Origin: UBA6136 sp039795615
Lineage (GTDB): Bacteria > Pseudomonadota > Gammaproteobacteria > Methylococcales > Methylococcaceae
DNA length: 32,270 bases
NCBI GenBank assembly: GCA_039795615.1
Contig: JBDKLO010000071.1
Coordinates: 1-32,270, forward strand
Direction of reading: 5' to 3'
The position numbers and the translations under genes are program-made. Shown piece by piece: positions 25,481 to 32,270 of the stretch. How positions within the stretch are numbered: position 1 is the first letter of the stretch; each line of letters begins with the position of its first letter. The notes under the pieces are model-generated. The model made no database searches. It was not told the DNA's origin and saw nothing but the letters and a program-made list of their open reading frames with translations.

Positions 25481-25896
25481 ATTTCAGGCCACATGATCGG
25501 GATGAGCCGGAACTCAATCTGATTCCCCTGATCGATGTTCTGATCATCCTGCTGATTTTTTTGGTGATGACGACCACGTTTGCCCAGCAAACGGGACTGG
25601 AGATTCGCCTGCCTGAAGCGGGCACAAAATCCCCCCTCTCCCCGGAAAAGCCTCTGGCCATCCTGATTGATTCGGAGGGTCACTACATGATCAGTGGCCA
25701 ACCCGTTCCGGGTGGAACCAGCGAAGCACTGAAGACGGCCCTCAAGGCCGCAGCTGGCGAACAGAAAGATCCCTTGATTCTCATCGAGGCAGACCGGAAC
25801 TCGCGCCATCAGGCACTGGTGATGACATTGGAGGCCCTCGAACAACTTGGCTTCCAGCGAATCAGCTTCGCCACCGTTACGGCGCCCCCCCACTAA
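25477..25896 (+). CDS. exbD: ExbD/TolR-type motor protein
   Basis: Partner of ExbB with one N-terminal membrane helix and a periplasmic domain. Protein of 139 residues: the helix at about 15-37 contains the conserved proton-carrying Asp in LIPLIDVLIILLIFLV (D20); the periplasmic part includes the typical PLILIEADRNSRHQALVMTLEALEQLG region, given here as markers at about 106-134. The start overlaps the exbB stop. The Trm112-like gene follows after 29 bases. Confidence 0.93.
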   Translation: MNFRPHDRDEPELNLIPLIDVLIILLIFLVMTTTFAQQTGLEIRLPEAGTKSPLSPEKPLAILIDSEGHYMISGQPVPGGTSEALKTALKAAAGEQKDPLILIEADRNSRHQALVMTLEALEQLGFQRISFATVTAPPH

Positions 25897-25925
25897 ACCC
25901 GACCCGTTTAACTATTGAGGAATGC

Positions 25926-26135
25926 ATGGACAAGAAATTATTGGAAATCCTGGTGTGCCCGATCTGCAAGTCCGATCTCGTCTTTCTTGAAGCTCAGGAA
26001 GAATTAATTTGCCGTGCAGACAAACTGGCTTTTCCCGTCCGCGACGGAATTCCGGTCATGCTGGAAGTCGAGGCACGACGCATCAGCCTTGAGGAATACG
26101 ATGCACTCCCCAAGAAGACGGCCCTGGTCGACTGA
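25926..26135 (+). CDS. Trm112-like zinc-ribbon protein (YcaR family)
   Basis: A 69-residue protein of the Trm112/UPF0434 family, typically encoded just before kdsB. It keeps LLEILVCPICKSDL with C11 and C14; the second zinc pair is not conserved (one cysteine in ELICRADKLAFPVRDGIPVML), as in bacterial YcaR. In eukaryotes and archaea Trm112 activates methyltransferases; the bacterial role is not established. The kdsB GTG lies two bases after its stop. Confidence 0.9.
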   Translation: MDKKLLEILVCPICKSDLVFLEAQEELICRADKLAFPVRDGIPVMLEVEARRISLEEYDALPKKTALVD

Positions 26136-26137
26136 AC

Positions 26138-26896
26138 GTGCCCTCGTTTAAAACCGTTATTCCAGCGCGTCTGGGCTCCAGCCGCTTACCGGGGAAGCCT
26201 TTACTCGACATCGCCGGCAAGCCCATGATCGTTCACGTTTGCGAACGGGCGCTTGAGGCGGGTGGCGACGTCTTCGTTGCCACCGACGACACGCGCATCA
26301 TGGAGGCGGTTGCAGGTCTCAAGGTGAAGGCACTGATGACCCGGGCAGACCATGCCAGTGGTACCGACCGGATCACCGAAGTCGCAGAAACGGAGGGTTG
26401 GCCGGATGACACGTTGGTGGTCAACCTTCAGGGCGATGAGCCCCTGATGCAACCCGCGCTGGTCCGTCAACTGGCGGAAGCTCTGGCTGAAGACCGGGAA
26501 GCCAGTGTCGCTACGCTGGCCGCACCGATCGGAGAGGCTCAGGAGGTCTTCGATCCGAATGCGGTCAAGGTGGTGACCAACCGCCAGGGGCACGCGCTCT
26601 ATTTCAGCCGAGCGCCCATCCCCTGGCACCGGGATCACTTCCGCGAAACGCAGAACTCACTCCCACCCGAAAGTGCATGGCTCCGTCATATCGGGATCTA
26701 CGCCTACCGCGCCGGGTTTTTACGCCGTTATGTGCGCTGGCCTCAATCCCCCTTGGAACAGATCGAGGCCCTGGAGCAACTCCGCATTCTCTGGCAAGGG
26801 GAAAAAATCAGAGTCATGACGGTGGCTCAACCTCCCCACGCAGGGGTCGACACCCCCGAGGACCTCGCGCGAGTCAGTCGAATTCTCGCCAGCTAG
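26138..26896 (+). CDS. kdsB: 3-deoxy-manno-octulosonate cytidylyltransferase
   Basis: Activates Kdo with CTP to CMP-Kdo for the lipopolysaccharide inner core. Protein of 252 residues with the nucleotide-binding PARLGSSRLPGKPL at 9-22, ATDD near 49-52, NLQGDEPL near 95-102 and GVDTPEDL near the C-terminus. It starts with GTG at 26138, which fits the family N-terminus. The stop codon overlaps that of convergent acyP in CTAG, leaving no room for a terminator. Confidence 0.96.
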   Translation: MPSFKTVIPARLGSSRLPGKPLLDIAGKPMIVHVCERALEAGGDVFVATDDTRIMEAVAGLKVKALMTRADHASGTDRITEVAETEGWPDDTLVVNLQGDEPLMQPALVRQLAEALAEDREASVATLAAPIGEAQEVFDPNAVKVVTNRQGHALYFSRAPIPWHRDHFRETQNSLPPESAWLRHIGIYAYRAGFLRRYVRWPQSPLEQIEALEQLRILWQGEKIRVMTVAQPPHAGVDTPEDLARVSRILAS

Positions 26897-27177
26897 CGCA
26901 AGACCAGAAAACCGGGATCCAAGGGACCCTCGGGTGGATCGAGAACATCAACCCGATCGACTCGAGCCATCATCGGGCCCCCTTCGCGACACCAGCGAAT
27001 GAGGGCCTGGACAGCCGAGGTGTTGCCTTCTGCGACCCACTCGACACTGAGGTCAGGAAGATTCCTGACCCAGCCGCAAAGTCCCAGTTCGATGGCTTTT
27101 CTTCGGGTTGACTCCCGAAAAAAGACACCCTGAACTCTTCCCGTCACAATGACTCTGGCGCGGGCAGACCCCATCAT
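26893..27177 (-). CDS. acyP: Acylphosphatase
   Basis: Hydrolyses the carboxyl-phosphate bond of acyl phosphates. The 94-residue protein has GRVQGVFFRESTRRKA with the catalytic Arg and GWVRNLPD with the catalytic Asn; the usual GVGFR is GVFFR here. The frame is open to 27216, but the paired ATGs at 27177 and 27174 give the standard length. It lies 11 bases downstream of rlmL on the same strand. Confidence 0.9.
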   Translation of the reverse strand: MMGSARARVIVTGRVQGVFFRESTRRKAIELGLCGWVRNLPDLSVEWVAEGNTSAVQALIRWCREGGPMMARVDRVDVLDPPEGPLDPGFLVLR

Positions 27178-27188
27178 CGCCCGCCTTC

Positions 27189-29429
27189 CTAGGCCTGACC
27201 TTTGCGAAGGATCCAACCCATATGAATCCTCGGATTTCTCTCGAAATCCTTGGGGAGGGTTTTGGCACTGATGTCCTCGATCACAAGATCCTCAAGGCTG
27301 GCCCGATCCAATTTGAACTTGCGCTGATTGGTCGTAAAGACCAGGCTTCCTTCAGGCGCCAGAATGGCCATCGCCGCCCGAATCATCCCGACATGATCGC
27401 GCTGAACATCCAAGGTTCCCGCCATCCTCTTGGAGGTCGAGAAGGTCGGAGGATCCAGGAAGATCAGATCAAACCGCTCGGGGTTCTTGGAGGCCTCTTC
27501 AAGCCAGGTCAGACAATCGGCGCGGAGGAATCGGTGTGAAGGACCCGTGAAGCCATTAAGCGCCATGTTGGCCTCGGCCCAATCCAGATAGGTGTTCGAA
27601 AGATCCACGCTGAGCGTGGAGCTTGCACCGCCCGCTGCGGCGTGGACTGTCGCCGATCCGGTGTAGGCAAAAAGATTCAGAAAGCGTTTCTTTGCCGCCA
27701 TTTCTCCGATCAGTTTTCGGGTGATGCGATGATCGAGGAAAAGACCGGTATCCAGATAATCTTCGAGATTGACCCGAAACTTGAGCCCTGCTTCCTGAAC
27801 GGCCAGAAAATGGCCCTTCTCCGACTGCTTCTCGTACTGACTCGAGCCCTTTTGGCGCTTTCGAACTTTGAGAACCACCTGTTCTGGAGGAATTTCAAGG
27901 ACCGCCGGCAAGGCGGCCATGAACTCGATCAGGCGTTGCTCGGCTCTCACTGGATCGACCGTCGAGGGGGCCTCGTACTCTTGCACGTGGGCCCGGAGAA
28001 CCCCCTCGCAGCTATAAAGATCGACGGCCATCGCGTATTCAGGAAGATCCGCATCGTACAGCCGGTAGCAGGTCACGTCGTTCTGTCGCGCCCAACGGCC
28101 GAGATTGCGAAGATTTTTTCGGAGCCGGTTCGCGATCATTTCCGCGCCACCGGAGTTTAAGTCCACCTCGCGGAGCTTCCTAAGCCATTTACGTTGCTCC
28201 CTTTCCTCCGGGGTCAAAGGCCCTCCTTCGGCGGGAGTGAAATGCCGTTCGCTACTGATTTCGAAGTTCAGCAACTTGCAGGGCAAACTGCCATTGAACA
28301 AGGCGTACTGCTTGCGGGCACGAATGCCCAATTTGAAGGCCAATTCCGGATTCGCCGTAAAAATACTGGCCCGATACCCCTCAAAATGGGTCCTCAGCGT
28401 GTCGCCGAGAAGTCGATACAAAGGCACCAAAGTCTCTTCATCCCCCAGCCGCTCCCCGTAGGGCGGATTGGTCACCACCAGACCCTTGGGACCCTCGGGC
28501 CGGGCATCGGCCACAGAGCCCAGAGTCAGTGTGACTTGATCGAGAAAGCCGGAACGCTCGAGATTGGCCTTTGCCACACTGAGAGCACGCCGATCAATGT
28601 CAGAACCCCGGATCAAGGGCATCGACTCTCGTCCCTTACGGCTGCGTTCCTGCGCTTCGTCCCGAAGATTGAGCCAGAGATTGGGGTCATGCTCCGGCAT
28701 CGCCATGAAACCAAACCAGGATCGGAGAAGACCGGGGGCGGTATCGGATGCCATCAAAGCCGCTTCAATCGGAAGCGTCCCCGAGCCACATAGCGGATCG
28801 AGGAATGATCCGCCTTCCTTTGCAATTTCCGGCCAGCCAGCCCGGATCAGAATGGCCGCCGCCAGATTTTCCTTCAGCGGCGCCTTGCCTCCCTCGAGTC
28901 GATATCCCCTTCGGTGCAGGCTGTCCCCCGAAAGATCCAGACTCAAGGTGGCCTGATCGTGGGCCAGATAGAGGTTGATTCGAAGATCGGGATTCGCCAG
29001 GTCCACCGAGGGCCTTTTCCCCTCCAGGTCCATGAAGTAGTCAACAACCGCGTCCTTGACCTTTTGCGCTCCGAAAAGGGTATGCGTAATCGCCGATCGG
29101 CTGGAGGCAAAGTCGACCGCAATCACGGTGTCGGTGTCGAGATAGCGTGACCACTCCACCGCCCGTACCCCGTCATAGAGCTGTTCGATGGTCGCTGCAG
29201 GAAACCGGGCCAGAGGCCACAGAATCCGATTCGCCAACCGACTCCAAAGACAGGCCCGATAGGCCATTTCAAGGTTGCCTTCGAACGCCACGCCCGCGCG
29301 CCCGGGTACCACCGAACTGGCTCCCAAGGCCGTCAGTTCATCAGCCAGGAGCAGCTCGAGGCCCAGGGGGGCCGTGGCATGAAACGCCGTGAGGTCCTGT
29401 CCAGAGGTCGTGTTTTCAGTTTCTTGCAT
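27189..29429 (-). CDS. rlmL: Bifunctional 23S rRNA methyltransferase RlmL/RlmK (m2G2445 and m7G2069)
   Basis: SAM-dependent enzyme that modifies two guanines in 23S rRNA. The 746-residue protein has a THUMP domain (about 50-160), an N-terminal RlmL domain with DPLCGSGTLPIEAALMA near 211-227 and catalytic NPPYGERLG at 321-329, and a C-terminal RlmK domain with LFAYTGSATVHAA near 586-598 and LDPPTFS at 658-664. The fused form is typical of Gammaproteobacteria. ATGs at 29510, 29438 and 29429 are possible; 29429 is preferred because of the upstream GATGAAG and the family N-terminus. It overlaps the end of the lipoprotein gene by 14 bases. Confidence 0.94.
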   Translation of the reverse strand: MQETENTTSGQDLTAFHATAPLGLELLLADELTALGASSVVPGRAGVAFEGNLEMAYRACLWSRLANRILWPLARFPAATIEQLYDGVRAVEWSRYLDTDTVIAVDFASSRSAITHTLFGAQKVKDAVVDYFMDLEGKRPSVDLANPDLRINLYLAHDQATLSLDLSGDSLHRRGYRLEGGKAPLKENLAAAILIRAGWPEIAKEGGSFLDPLCGSGTLPIEAALMASDTAPGLLRSWFGFMAMPEHDPNLWLNLRDEAQERSRKGRESMPLIRGSDIDRRALSVAKANLERSGFLDQVTLTLGSVADARPEGPKGLVVTNPPYGERLGDEETLVPLYRLLGDTLRTHFEGYRASIFTANPELAFKLGIRARKQYALFNGSLPCKLLNFEISSERHFTPAEGGPLTPEEREQRKWLRKLREVDLNSGGAEMIANRLRKNLRNLGRWARQNDVTCYRLYDADLPEYAMAVDLYSCEGVLRAHVQEYEAPSTVDPVRAEQRLIEFMAALPAVLEIPPEQVVLKVRKRQKGSSQYEKQSEKGHFLAVQEAGLKFRVNLEDYLDTGLFLDHRITRKLIGEMAAKKRFLNLFAYTGSATVHAAAGGASSTLSVDLSNTYLDWAEANMALNGFTGPSHRFLRADCLTWLEEASKNPERFDLIFLDPPTFSTSKRMAGTLDVQRDHVGMIRAAMAILAPEGSLVFTTNQRKFKLDRASLEDLVIEDISAKTLPKDFERNPRIHMGWILRKGQA

Positions 29430-30015
29430 AGTCTTCATCGAATTCGCTACGGCAACCCGCCAACTGCCCATCGTAATGACGCGCTGTCCGGGCCACATTT
29501 TTGGCCACATCCATCAGCCAGGCTTTCTGCCGATAGCTCCCCCGGGCATATCCGGAGGGCCCCTCGTGATAGGCCAGATATTGACGGTAGGCATCATCCG
29601 TTGGAATGCCCAATTCACGGGAGCTCTGGAAGGCATACCAGCCAACAAAGTCCGCAGCATCCTCAAAGTCATCCCGGCTGGCATTCCAGCGTCCGGTCAT
29701 GCGGAGGTAGCGCTCCCAGGTCCCATCCAAAGCCTGAGAGTAGCCGTAGGCACTGGAAACCCGACCGGTCGGAATGAACAGAAACCAGGTCCTTGGCGGT
29801 TGGGCATCGGAAACAAAGGCCGACTCATGGCGAATGATGGCCATCTGGACGGATATGGGCACATCCCAGCGTGCCTCACTCGCCATCACCCCCGCATACC
29901 AGTCGTCCTTCTCCCGAAAAATGGCGCACAGATCGGAGGGGTTTTTGGGCGGCGCCGTTGCGCAGCCTGTGACCCAGAGAGCGCCAAGGAATGCAGCGAC
30001 AACAGCTCGGCTCAA
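29416..30015 (-). CDS. Lytic transglycosylase-like lipoprotein (SLT domain)
   Basis: Probable periplasmic murein-cleaving lipoprotein. The 199-residue protein starts with a short signal peptide and lipobox VTGC (C18). The SLT-type domain has the catalytic Glu in AIIRHESAF (E64), GYSQALDGTWERY at 91-103 and YLAYHEGPSGYARGSY at 146-161, matching the lysozyme-like fold used by this clade. The start is TTG at 30015 with AGAGG 8 bases upstream; no ATG fits the signal peptide. rlmL starts within its last codons. Which glycan bond is cut, and whether cell division or stress is involved, cannot be told. Confidence 0.82.
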   Translation of the reverse strand: MSRAVVAAFLGALWVTGCATAPPKNPSDLCAIFREKDDWYAGVMASEARWDVPISVQMAIIRHESAFVSDAQPPRTWFLFIPTGRVSSAYGYSQALDGTWERYLRMTGRWNASRDDFEDAADFVGWYAFQSSRELGIPTDDAYRQYLAYHEGPSGYARGSYRQKAWLMDVAKNVARTARHYDGQLAGCRSEFDEDYARN

Positions 30016-30132
30016 CGGATTGCCTCTGGGACTTTAGGGGAGAAAAAAGAGAAAGCATACCACCTCCACCGGCTTCTCCCCGGAGGGTCTCTTAGTAATA
30101 ATGGGCCACCTTTCTTTTCATGAGATTGCTCG

Positions 30133-31485
30133 ATGGCCTCCACCTTGTTTCCCGCGGATTTTGTCTGGGGCGCAGCCACTTCCGCCTTCCAGATCGAAGG
30201 CTCCCCCCTCGCCGATGGTGCAGGGCCATCGAACTGGCAAGCCTTTTGCCATCAGCCCGGGCGGGTGATCAACAACGATCATGGCGATGTCGCGTGTGAT
30301 CACTACCGGCGCTACCCCGAAGATATCAAGCTAATGCAGGAACTCGGACTTCAGGCTTACCGCTTCAGCCTCAATTGGGCTCGGATTCTTCCGGAAGGGC
30401 GAGGCCGACTCAACGTCGTTGGCCTCGACTTCTACAAGCGCTTGCTTGATACCTTGGAGAACGCCGGCATCGCCCCTTATGTCACCCTCCACCACTGGGA
30501 CTACCCTCTGGCCTTAAGCGAACGTGGCGGCTGGCAAGAGCGAGATTCAGCCCCTTGGTTTGCCGACTACGCTGCGGTCGTTTTCCAGCAGCTGGGCTCG
30601 AGGGTCTCGCACTGGTCAACTTTTAACGAACCCTGGGTCATGGTCCATGAGGGTTACGTTGCAGGCTCTCACCCCCCCGGGCTGCAGCACATGGCTGCAG
30701 CGAGGGACGCCACCCATAACATTCTGAGAGCCCATGGTCAGGCCGTCCAAGCCTTTAGGGCCGAAACCCAGGGAGAGATCGGGATCGTGGTCAACCTTGA
30801 ACCCAAAGACCCCGCCAGCGACAGCGCAGCCGATCTTGCGGCCACGCGGCGCGCTGATGCGTGGATGAATCGCCAGTTCCTCGATCCTCTTTTTTTCGGG
30901 CGTTATCCTGAGGAGCTCGAGGACATCTGGGGTCCCTCAACGGAGCACTTTGCCGAAGAGGATTTTCGTTCGATCCAATCGCCGATCGACTTTGTGGGCA
31001 TCAATTACTACAGTCGCTCCGTTGTTCGGGATGCACCTCGCAACCTGCCCTTTCGCACCGATCGGGTAGAACCCCCCGCCGAAAAAACGACGGACATGGG
31101 CTGGGAGATTTTTCCCGAGGGCCTCACCCGATGCCTCCTCTGGGTCAAGGGACGATATGGTGACATTCCGCTCTACATCACCGAAAACGGGGCCGCCTTC
31201 GATGATGGGCCGAACGCCGAGGGTCGCATTACCGATCAACGCCGAACGCACTATTTCAGAGAACATCTCCTGGCCGCACAGGAAGCCATCGCTGCAGGAG
31301 CCCCGCTGAAGGGATACTTCGCATGGTCCCTTCTGGATAATTTTGAGTGGGCCTTTGGATATGCCAAACGTTTTGGCCTGATCCACGTCGATTTTGAGAG
31401 TCAGGCCCGAACACTCAAGGACAGCGCCCATTTCTATCGCGAGGTGATCGAAACCGCCGGCGCTCGCCTTCACGACCCGCGCTAA
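30133..31485 (+). CDS. GH1 family beta-glucosidase
   Basis: Retaining glycosidase that cleaves beta-glucosides such as cellobiose. The 450-residue protein starts with FPADFVWGAATSAFQIEG (signature of GH1), has the acid/base E166 in TFNEP, NYYSR near 291-295, the nucleophile E351 in YITENG and the aglycone-site region FAWSLLDNFEWAFGY at 396-410. There is no signal peptide, so it is cytoplasmic, and no phosphate-site residues typical of 6-phospho enzymes or a PTS gene is seen nearby. The ATG at 30133 has only a weak ribosome site. It stands alone, divergent from the lipoprotein gene across 117 bases. Confidence 0.93.
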   Translation: MASTLFPADFVWGAATSAFQIEGSPLADGAGPSNWQAFCHQPGRVINNDHGDVACDHYRRYPEDIKLMQELGLQAYRFSLNWARILPEGRGRLNVVGLDFYKRLLDTLENAGIAPYVTLHHWDYPLALSERGGWQERDSAPWFADYAAVVFQQLGSRVSHWSTFNEPWVMVHEGYVAGSHPPGLQHMAAARDATHNILRAHGQAVQAFRAETQGEIGIVVNLEPKDPASDSAADLAATRRADAWMNRQFLDPLFFGRYPEELEDIWGPSTEHFAEEDFRSIQSPIDFVGINYYSRSVVRDAPRNLPFRTDRVEPPAEKTTDMGWEIFPEGLTRCLLWVKGRYGDIPLYITENGAAFDDGPNAEGRITDQRRTHYFREHLLAAQEAIAAGAPLKGYFAWSLLDNFEWAFGYAKRFGLIHVDFESQARTLKDSAHFYREVIETAGARLHDPR

Positions 31486-31540
31486 GCCAACGAAGCAGGC
31501 CTCAGCGCATCTGTTGAAGGGGGTATTGATTTCGACTCAG

Positions 31541-31568
31541 AACTGTTTAGGATTTCCCGAAAACAGTT
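31541..31568. repeat. Perfect 8-bp inverted repeat after the GH1 gene
   Basis: AACTGTTT (31541-31548) pairs exactly with AAACAGTT (31561-31568) around a 12-base loop. It lies in the leader of the small secreted protein gene. No T-run follows, so an operator or leader hairpin is as likely as a terminator. Confidence 0.4.
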
Positions 31569-31585
31569 TCGTGTCGATCCCTTGT

Positions 31586-31602
31586 GACAGGATCCCCCTG
31601 TC
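31586..31602. repeat. Stem-loop next to the ribosome site of the small secreted protein
   Basis: GACAGG (31586-31591) pairs with CCTGTC (31597-31602) around a five-base loop and directly touches GGGAG (31603-31607), the ribosome site for the ATG at 31617. It could modulate translation. Confidence 0.35.
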
Positions 31603-31616
31603 GGGAGCAATAGCCC

Positions 31617-31907
31617 ATGCGTTCGCTATTCCATGCTTGCCTTCTCATGACCGGACTTGCCCTTGCAACCTCCGTCGTCGCAAAACTTCCCGAACTGCCT
31701 GAAGCCGAGGCCTCACGCTGCCGCCCCCTGGGGGAGGTCAGCGCAAGCTCAGGCTATGGAAAGAATCCCAGCTGGCAACCCATCGCCCGCACCTATGCAG
31801 AAAAAAAAGCGGAGAGCCTGGGTGCCACACATGTCAGTTCGATTCAGTTCATCGCAGGTGGCAGCTTCAACGGCGAGGCCCGACTCAAGGCTTTCGCTTG
31901 CCCCTGA
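31617..31907 (+). CDS. Small secreted protein, possibly RcsF/DUF4156-like
   Basis: A 96-residue protein with a Sec signal peptide (about 1-22, cleavage after VVA). The mature part has two cysteines at its ends (C35, C95), which could form a disulfide, and the pattern C-x-LGEV, GYG, a helix with AEKKAESLGATHV and GEARLKAFAC. This resembles the fold of DUF4156/RcsF-type envelope proteins, but the match is by eye. No lipobox is seen. The ATG at 31617 follows a GGGAG ribosome site. It ends six bases before the stop of convergent amtB. Confidence 0.65.
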   Translation: MRSLFHACLLMTGLALATSVVAKLPELPEAEASRCRPLGEVSASSGYGKNPSWQPIARTYAEKKAESLGATHVSSIQFIAGGSFNGEARLKAFACP

Positions 31908-31913
31908 GGAGAT

Positions 31914-32270
31914 TCAGAAGTGGTATCCCTTCCCATTATGGGAAGAAAGATCCAGCCCTTCCGTTTCCTCGTCGGCTGACACCCGAAGTCCAGTCAAGGC
32001 ATCAATCAACTTGAGGAGGCCAAAGCTGATCACAACACTCCACCCTGCCGAAACCAGAACAGCGATCGCCTGAATCCCGGTCTGCTCAGAAACAGAAAGC
32101 CCGCCAGGAAGCCCTGTCCCCCCAAACGCAGAGAGACTGAGGACGGGAAGCAAAATCGCGCCGACCATCCCCCCCACACCATGAACGGGAAAAACATCGA
32201 GTGCATCGTCGATCCCAAGACCTCGTTTGATGCCACCGATCGCAAAGAAGCAGACCGTACCCGCCACCAC
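31914..32270 (-). CDS. amtB: Ammonium transporter, C-terminal part (cut by window end)
   Basis: Inner-membrane NH4+/NH3 transporter; only the last 118 or so residues are present, the rest lies beyond the window. Visible are the pore-histidine segment DVFPVHGVGGMVGA, the last membrane helices (IAVLVSAGWSVVISFGLLKLID) and the cytoplasmic tail TGLRVSADEETEGLDLSSHNG, which in AmtB binds the PII protein GlnK. The gene is probably under NtrBC control (inference; no promoter visible). Confidence 0.93.
   Translation of the reverse strand: MVAGTVCFFAIGGIKRGLGIDDALDVFPVHGVGGMVGAILLPVLSLSAFGGTGLPGGLSVSEQTGIQAIAVLVSAGWSVVISFGLLKLIDALTGLRVSADEETEGLDLSSHNGKGYHF

Overview
The window reads as a contiguous piece of a gammaproteobacterial chromosome, densely packed and moderately GC-rich by eye. 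No mobile element, CRISPR array, rRNA or tRNA is recognisable. The assignment rests on gene orders typical of that class: lptM-lysA-dapF-DUF484-xerC; exbB-exbD with a Trm112-like gene and kdsB; oligoribonuclease next to the RsgA GTPase; ntrB-ntrC; and leuC-leuD-leuB-asd. The genus cannot be fixed from the sequence alone. A biosynthetically complete, possibly autotrophic species that stores and uses glycogen would fit, but that is inference.

Layout. 1-2150: glucokinase (minus) divergent from a HAD phosphatase-like gene. 2261-7649: adk, then the leucine genes leuC, leuD, leuB and asd (plus), closed by a strong terminator. 7732-11453: K+ channel-like protein, tRNA methyltransferase TrmL and glycogen phosphorylase (minus). 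11653-14134: nitrogen two-component system NtrB/NtrC (minus). 14274-16261: a three-gene operon (minus) for a bufferin/HvfA-type ribosomally made metal-binding peptide, its DUF692 multi-iron modifying enzyme and the DUF2063 partner. 16520-19536: small zinc-ribbon membrane protein, oligoribonuclease, M48 protease and RsgA. 19588-24678: the lptM-lysA-dapF-DUF484-xerC-DUF2333 block (minus). 24845-26896: exbB, exbD, Trm112-like protein, kdsB (plus). 26893-30015: acylphosphatase, RlmL/K methyltransferase, lytic transglycosylase lipoprotein (minus). 30133-31907: GH1 beta-glucosidase and a small secreted protein (plus). 31914-32270: C-terminal part of an AmtB ammonium transporter (minus), cut by the window end.

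How the genes work together. Glucokinase, glycogen phosphorylase and the GH1 glucosidase together suggest use of glucose, glycogen and beta-glucosides. Asd, DapF and LysA belong to the aspartate/lysine/peptidoglycan pathway, and LeuCDB to leucine synthesis. KdsB feeds lipopolysaccharide synthesis. NtrBC and AmtB belong to nitrogen control and uptake.

Most notable. (1) The bufferin-like operon: its precursor has a signal peptide, four cysteines, two EGKC motifs and a methionine-rich core, which points to a post-translationally modified copper-binding peptide. (2) LeuC carries a tail of about 114 residues rich in Ala, Pro and Lys, far beyond the normal end of the enzyme, whose reading frame runs directly into leuD. 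These are the places to look first for undescribed biology.
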